Positions 6,700 through 8,986 of a stretch of DNA of 8,986 nt are shown here, in pieces; positions within the stretch are counted from its first letter, which is position 1, and each line of letters begins with the position of its first letter. The stretch covers positions 1 through 8,986 of the forward strand of contig UQMQ01000097.1 in the NCBI GenBank assembly GCA_900542245.1, given 5' to 3'. Source of the stretch: an uncultured Eubacteriales bacterium. Lineage in GTDB: Bacteria; Bacillota; Clostridia; Peptostreptococcales; Anaerovoracaceae. Both the position numbers and the translations under genes were made by a program. Below the pieces are notes generated by a model, which had not been told where the DNA came from, made no database searches, and worked only from the letters and a program-made list of their open reading frames with translations.

Positions 6700-6923
6700 T
6701 GAACTACGCATTGATAGTAAACGGAGTTGTGGAAAACATCGTATGGCTGCACCCTATGAGCAGCGGCGATTTCCCGGCGGCGGTATCGACGAACGATTTA
6801 CCGGTGCAAATCGGAGATACATATATTGACGGGAAATTCTACCGAAACGGCACAGAAGTGGTTATCCCACGGACGGACGAACAGTCCGTTATAGACAGCA
6901 TACTGGCGGAGGTGAACGCATGA
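6699..6923 (+). CDS. Small fibre-associated protein of unknown function
   Basis: A 74-residue protein. The ATG overlaps the previous TAA by one base, and GAGGGAGG (6683-6690) is a strong ribosome binding site. The sequence reads YALIVNGVVENIVWLHP, then PVQIGDTYIDGKFYRNGTEV. This pattern ('NGVVxNIxW...GDxYxDGxFYRxG') occurs in small phage proteins encoded next to fibre genes. It resembles the start of some tail fibre assembly proteins, but no catalytic motif, signal peptide or membrane segment is visible. The end is a short helix (EQSVIDSILAEVNA). Candidate roles are a fibre assembly helper or a small virion component. It overlaps the next gene by ATGA, so the two are probably co-translated. 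I do not recognise a characterised homologue. Confidence 0.75.
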   Translation: MNYALIVNGVVENIVWLHPMSSGDFPAAVSTNDLPVQIGDTYIDGKFYRNGTEVVIPRTDEQSVIDSILAEVNA

Positions 6924-7309
6924 CACGAGAAGAATTTGTAACATTCTTACGGTCAGCTAGACTGACCGCAGACGACCAGACGGCATTGGCCGGAAAAGAA
7001 CTGTACCCGTTATGGAATGAAACCGCAGTTTACAAAAAAGGAGATAGGGTGCGTTACGATGGAGTTCTGTATAAATGCCTGCAGAATCACACCGCGCAAG
7101 CATCGTGGACGCCGACAGACGCGCCGAGCCTGTGGGCGAAAGTGCTGATTCCTACACCGTCGGTAATTCCGGAATGGGAACAGCCGGAGAGCACCAACCC
7201 ATACATGAAGGGTGATAAGGTGACATATAAAGGTAAGACTTACGAATCACTGATTGATAACAATGTGTGGTCGCCTGAAGCGTATCCGCAAGGCTGGAAA
7301 GAAGTATAA
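6920..7309 (+). CDS. Tandem chitin-binding type-3 (CBM5/12-like) protein
   Basis: A 129-residue protein; ATG 6920 follows GGAGGTGA closely. Residues 1-30 form a helical N-terminus (TREEFVTFLRSARL). Residues 37-75 and 93-129 are two copies of the ChiC-type carbohydrate-binding repeat. Copy one has VYKKGDRVRYDGVLYKCLQN and LWAKV; copy two has PYMKGDKVTYKGKTYESLID and GWKEV. The Y..GD.V.Y.G..Y pattern and the final W are the family hallmarks, with aromatic residues that would stack on sugars. In phages such proteins are usually carried on the tail, and a role in cell-wall polysaccharide binding is likely. It closes the tail/fibre operon; a terminator follows nine bases later. Confidence 0.85.
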   Translation: MTREEFVTFLRSARLTADDQTALAGKELYPLWNETAVYKKGDRVRYDGVLYKCLQNHTAQASWTPTDAPSLWAKVLIPTPSVIPEWEQPESTNPYMKGDKVTYKGKTYESLIDNNVWSPEAYPQGWKEV

Positions 7310-7317
7310 AAAACGAA

Positions 7318-7355
7318 AAAAACGCTAGGAAACTGACAGAATCCTAGCGTTTTTA
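7318..7355 (+). terminator. Intrinsic terminator at the end of the tail operon
   Basis: A 13-bp perfect stem pairs 7318-7330 (AAAAACGCTAGGA) with 7342-7354 (TCCTAGCGTTTTT) around an 11-nt loop, with a T tract on the 3' side. It lies nine bases past the stop of the chitin-binding repeat gene and before the ribosome binding site of the endolysin. The A and T flanks make it potentially bidirectional. The downstream lysis genes would need read-through, antitermination or their own promoter; none is obvious in 7356-7382. Confidence 0.88.
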
Positions 7356-7382
7356 TTTCAAAAAAAAGAAAGGAGAGAAACA

Positions 7383-7844
7383 ATGGCAAAAATCAAGGTG
7401 TCAGGAGACAAGCTGACCGATCATTTTACATTCGCAGACTACGGCAAAAATCAGACTGGAACGATACCGATCGATGCGGCAGCGCTGCTGCATGCGCAGC
7501 TGCTGGAAGAGTTCCGGACGTGGTTAGGCAGACCGATGGAGGTGCATGCGTGGTACCGGACCCCTGCCTACAACAAAAAAGTCGGAGGCGTGCCGACATC
7601 GTCGCACGTCAAGGGCACCGCCACAGACTGGAACACAAGCATCGAGATCACAAAAGAGAAGTTCATCAAGTATGCGACCAAGTGGAAAGAGATCTGCGCG
7701 GCACATGACGTAGTCGGCGAAGCCGGACTGTACACCTGGGGCGTCCATATCGGAAGCGGCATTTCGTATTCCAAGGCGTTTTATCACTGGGATTCGAGAT
7801 CAGGCAAGCAAATCAATATGCCGTTCAAGGAGCTGAAGCAATGA
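7383..7844 (+). CDS. Endolysin: peptidase M15-type (D-Ala-D-Ala carboxypeptidase-like)
   Basis: A 153-residue protein; AAAGGAGA (7369-7375) precedes ATG 7383. VHAWYRTPAYNKKVGG (54-69) and SSHVKGTATDW (73-83) match the peptidase M15A core 'S..R....N..v.G...S.H..G.A.D'. His75 and Asp82 are the first two zinc ligands. The third could be His122 (WGVHIG) or His135 (HWDSR); the latter matches the family's final 'H.D.R' motif. Glu113 (GEAGLY) is a candidate catalytic base. The protein is single-domain and has no signal peptide, so it would rely on the holin genes downstream. It should cleave peptides of the cell wall. The position between the tail operon and holins fits lysis; a virion-associated lysin is less likely given the terminator. 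No separate cell-wall-binding domain is visible. Confidence 0.88.
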   Translation: MAKIKVSGDKLTDHFTFADYGKNQTGTIPIDAAALLHAQLLEEFRTWLGRPMEVHAWYRTPAYNKKVGGVPTSSHVKGTATDWNTSIEITKEKFIKYATKWKEICAAHDVVGEAGLYTWGVHIGSGISYSKAFYHWDSRSGKQINMPFKELKQ

Positions 7845-8032
7845 AAATGAAGAAAAGAACAAAGTTCGTGATTGCCGCAATGATCAATATCATCTGGTAC
7901 ACGATTGCAGTACTGATTTTGTCGGCAAAAGACAAGATGGTTCCGGATGCGCTGACCGTTGCATGGTTCGGGGCATGGACTGTCGAACTGGCACTATTAG
8001 CAGGGATAAAGGTAAAAGGAAAGGATGAGTAG
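7841..8032 (+). CDS. Small two-helix membrane protein of the lysis cassette
   Basis: A 63-residue protein; ATG 7841 overlaps the endolysin stop and lies 8 nt after AAGGAG. A second in-frame ATG at 7847 (MKKRTK) is possible. A basic start (KMKKRTK) precedes one hydrophobic segment, residues 8-27 (ending IIWYTIAVLIL). A second lies at about 37-56 (AWFGAWTVELALLAGIKV), and a charged tail KVKGKDE follows. The short loop between them contains KDKMVPD. Size, topology and location suggest an accessory holin or antiholin, but no holin family signature is clear and the role is inferred from context. Confidence 0.75.
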   Translation: MKMKKRTKFVIAAMINIIWYTIAVLILSAKDKMVPDALTVAWFGAWTVELALLAGIKVKGKDE

Positions 8033-8033
8033 T

Positions 8034-8363
8034 ATGGAAATCAACTGGGCAGAAGTCATTATCGGGGTATGCAGCATCGTCATCACGGGCGTGATCGTGC
8101 CGTTCGTAAACGCAAAGTGGAAGATCGCAAAGGCTGAGATGAGCCAAGAAACACAGGAGACGATTCTGTATTGGACAGAGGTTTCCGTCCGTTGGGCTAA
8201 ACAATGGCTGCAGTCGGAAACCGGAGAGAAGAAGAAAGAAGAAGTACTGCGATTTGTTTCAGAGAAGCTGCAGAGCCTGAAGATCGACATATCCGCAGAA
8301 GAATTGGACAAAATCATCGAGTGCGTCTATGAGCAGGTAAAGAAAGAGGTCGGTCATGAGTGA
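8034..8363 (+). CDS. Holin, phage LL-H-like family
   Basis: A 109-residue protein from ATG 8034, which has AAAGGA at 8 nt. An in-frame ATG at 8025 overlaps the previous stop and would add MSS. Residues 2-24 hold one membrane segment (WAEVIIGVCSIVITGVIVPF). A long amphipathic, charged region follows, containing QETILYWTEVSVRWAKQWLQ. The end, SAEELDKIIECVYEQVKK, matches the conserved tail of LL-H-type holins ('t.eeld.lIEaaV...'). Proteins of this family are assigned as holins, forming the membrane lesions that let an endolysin without a signal peptide reach the wall. The next gene overlaps the end by eight bases. Confidence 0.8.
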   Translation: MEINWAEVIIGVCSIVITGVIVPFVNAKWKIAKAEMSQETQETILYWTEVSVRWAKQWLQSETGEKKKEEVLRFVSEKLQSLKIDISAEELDKIIECVYEQVKKEVGHE

Positions 8364-8631
8364 TGCCATTATTACCGCACTGATCACTGGGTTTACGACG
8401 CTAGCAGTCTGTATGATCAGCAACCACTATCAGATGAGGCAGACTGATCAAAAACAACAAGAAGCTGTCGGCATGATATCCTATAAGCTGGAGGAACTTA
8501 CGAAACGCGTCGAAAAGCACAATAAGGTCGTCGAGCGGACGTTCATCGTAGAAAAAAGACTGGACGTCCTAGAAGAACGAGGCAAGGTCGCGAACCATAG
8601 GATTGACGACCTGGAACATATGAATCATTAA
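8356..8631 (+). CDS. Membrane-anchored coiled-coil protein (XhlA/holin-accessory-like)
   Basis: A 91-residue protein; ATG 8356 with AGAGGT upstream, overlapping the holin gene. Residues 3-23 form one membrane segment (DAIITALITGFTTLAVCMIS). Residues 26-88 form a charged helix with heptad-like leucines and isoleucines: SYKLEELTKRVEKHNKVVER, then EKRLDVLEERGKV and NHRIDDLE. This is the plan of small clostridial phage lysis proteins resembling XhlA, which act together with a holin. The tail lies on one side of the membrane and probably oligomerises. It is the last gene before the late terminator, which starts within its stop codon. The direct function is inferred from family and position. Confidence 0.8.
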   Translation: MSDAIITALITGFTTLAVCMISNHYQMRQTDQKQQEAVGMISYKLEELTKRVEKHNKVVERTFIVEKRLDVLEERGKVANHRIDDLEHMNH

Positions 8632-8667
8632 CCACGCCGGGCAGAAATGCCCGGCTTTGCGGTTTTT
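8630..8667 (+). terminator. Intrinsic terminator at the end of the lysis cassette
   Basis: CCGGGCA (8637-8643) pairs with TGCCCGG (8648-8654) around a GAAA loop. AACC (8630-8633) can extend the stem with GGTT (8661-8664), across an imperfect middle section. TTTTT at 8663-8667 forms the U tract. It begins at the stop codon of the preceding gene. Confidence 0.9.
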
Positions 8668-8670
8668 GTA

Positions 8671-8699
8671 TTGACACAGAAAACAAAAAGTGGTACTTT
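8671..8699 (+). promoter_or_regulatory. Strong sigma-A-type promoter of the right-edge unit
   Basis: A perfect -35 TTGACA (8671-8676), a 17-bp spacer and a -10 TACTTT (8694-8699) preceded by the extended -10 TGn (TGG, 8691-8693). The start of transcription would be near 8706. It sits directly after the late terminator and before an A+T-rich leader and open frame, so the next gene is independently transcribed. The -10 is not ideal (3 of 6), but the key TA...T bases are present. Confidence 0.75.
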
Positions 8700-8705
8700 A
8701 AAAAA

Positions 8706-8791
8706 AGATGTGTTGAATTCCTCCCATCACGCATCTGCCAGCAACACAGGAGAAAACGAGAGATACAAAAAGTGTGAAGGGAGGCATGCGT
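8706..8791 (+). promoter_or_regulatory. Structured 5' leader with anti-Shine-Dalgarno and anti-start elements
   Basis: TGTGTTG (8709-8715) is perfectly complementary to CAACACA (8742-8748), giving a 7-bp hairpin with a 26-nt loop right at the expected 5' end. The loop contains CCTCCC (8720-8725), complementary to the ribosome binding site GGGAGG (8779-8784). It also contains ACGCAT (8729-8734), complementary to ATGCGT (8786-8791), just before the start codon. Both pairings cannot form as one simple hairpin, so they may be alternatives. This suggests regulation of translation start; it is a prediction from complementarity only. Confidence 0.4.
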
Positions 8792-8986
8792 ATGAAGATT
8801 AAAACGTTTTTTACAAAAATTAGAAAAATGATAAAAAAGTTCAAAGTGACTAAAATATCAATAAAAACGCATTTCATTGATGTAGATCTCGTTCCTGTGA
8901 AAATTACATATAAATGTTCATATAAAAAAGAAAAAAATCAGGCAAAGTGCTTGATTTTTTATTGTCCGCATTTGGAGTTTGGAACA
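8792..8986 (+). CDS. A+T-rich lysine-rich protein of unknown function, 5' part (right edge cuts it)
   Basis: This is an open frame of 65 codons with no stop before the window ends. GGGAGG (8779-8784) lies 7 nt before ATG 8792; an in-frame ATG at 8786 is too close to it. The N-terminus is basic (KIKTFFTKIRKMIKKFKVTK), then come beta-like stretches HFIDVDLVPVKITYKCSYKK and AKCLIFYCPHLEFG with three cysteines. There is no signal peptide, membrane helix or recognised motif. Base composition is much more A+T-rich than the phage genes to the left, and it has its own promoter. This suggests a cargo ('moron') gene or the first gene of a separate operon. Caution: a terminator-like hairpin lies inside the frame at 8932-8960. 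Confidence 0.55.
   Translation, partial: MKIKTFFTKIRKMIKKFKVTKISIKTHFIDVDLVPVKITYKCSYKKEKNQAKCLIFYCPHLEFGT
8932..8960. terminator. Terminator-like hairpin inside the right-edge open frame
   Basis: A 13-bp stem (12 Watson-Crick pairs and one G-T) pairs 8932-8944 with 8948-8960 around a 3-nt loop (AAG). It is flanked by long A and T tracts. On the - strand the T tract (complement of 8923-8937) is longer than on the + strand, so it could end a gene coming from the right; a - strand frame from the right also stops just before it. On the + strand it could act as an attenuator, or mark the end of a short RNA. Confidence 0.45.

Noticed and set aside
8543..8734. A 63-codon minus-strand frame across the late terminator
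   Set aside because: It crosses a clear terminator hairpin and the promoter, and overlaps the coiled-coil gene. There is no ribosome binding site or motif.
1..8986. Template repeat for the DGR-like variable region, CRISPR array, tRNA or attachment site within the window
   Set aside because: I looked for near-repeats of 5449-5571, regular spaced repeats, cloverleaf-type sequence and paired direct repeats, and saw none that I could support by eye.

Overview
This window is the distal-tail, host-recognition and lysis part of a contractile-tailed (P2-like myovirus) prophage, phage, or phage-derived tail particle. All recognisable genes lie on the + strand. The set of families points to a gut-type clostridial Bacillota host: late-control/hub D, gpW/gp25, baseplate J, tail protein I, a tail-collar fibre, a DUF6273-like fibre tip, a chitin-binding-type repeat protein, an M15 peptidase and an LL-H-type holin. 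Strong AGGAGG-type ribosome binding sites and intermediate base composition agree with this. No rRNA, tRNA, IS element or CRISPR array is visible.

Layout. Positions 1-3506 encode the baseplate in P2-like order: hub D (cut by the left edge), spike/V, a gpU-like tail protein with an unusual Lys/Ser-rich tail, W (gp25-like), J and I. Positions 3530-7309 encode the fibre and receptor-binding part. First comes a tail-collar fibre, then a three-part fibre tip (shared 'GxYxW...YPxGG' module, Ig-like domain, DUF6273-like C-terminal domain). Next come a glycine-rich adhesin carrying the same N-terminal module, a small conserved-looking protein, and a protein with two chitin-binding-type repeats. A strong intrinsic terminator (about 7318-7355) separates this from the lysis cassette (7383-8631): M15 peptidase endolysin, small two-helix membrane protein, LL-H-like holin, and a membrane-anchor plus coiled-coil protein. 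A GC-rich terminator closes the late operon at about 8630-8667.

Right of that terminator a separate unit begins. It has a well-formed promoter (TTGACA, 17-bp spacer, TGn-TACTTT), a roughly 86-nt leader with a hairpin whose loop contains both an anti-Shine-Dalgarno and an anti-start sequence, and an A+T-rich, lysine-rich open frame that runs off the window and contains a terminator-like hairpin. It looks like a 'moron' cargo gene.

The two most interesting signals are these. First, the last ~40 codons of the fibre tip gene (about 5449-5571) look like the variable region of a diversity-generating retroelement (DGR), although no template repeat or reverse transcriptase lies in the window. Second, the self-contained promoter/leader/ORF module at the right edge. 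Family names come from recognising protein sequence by eye; no database search was possible.
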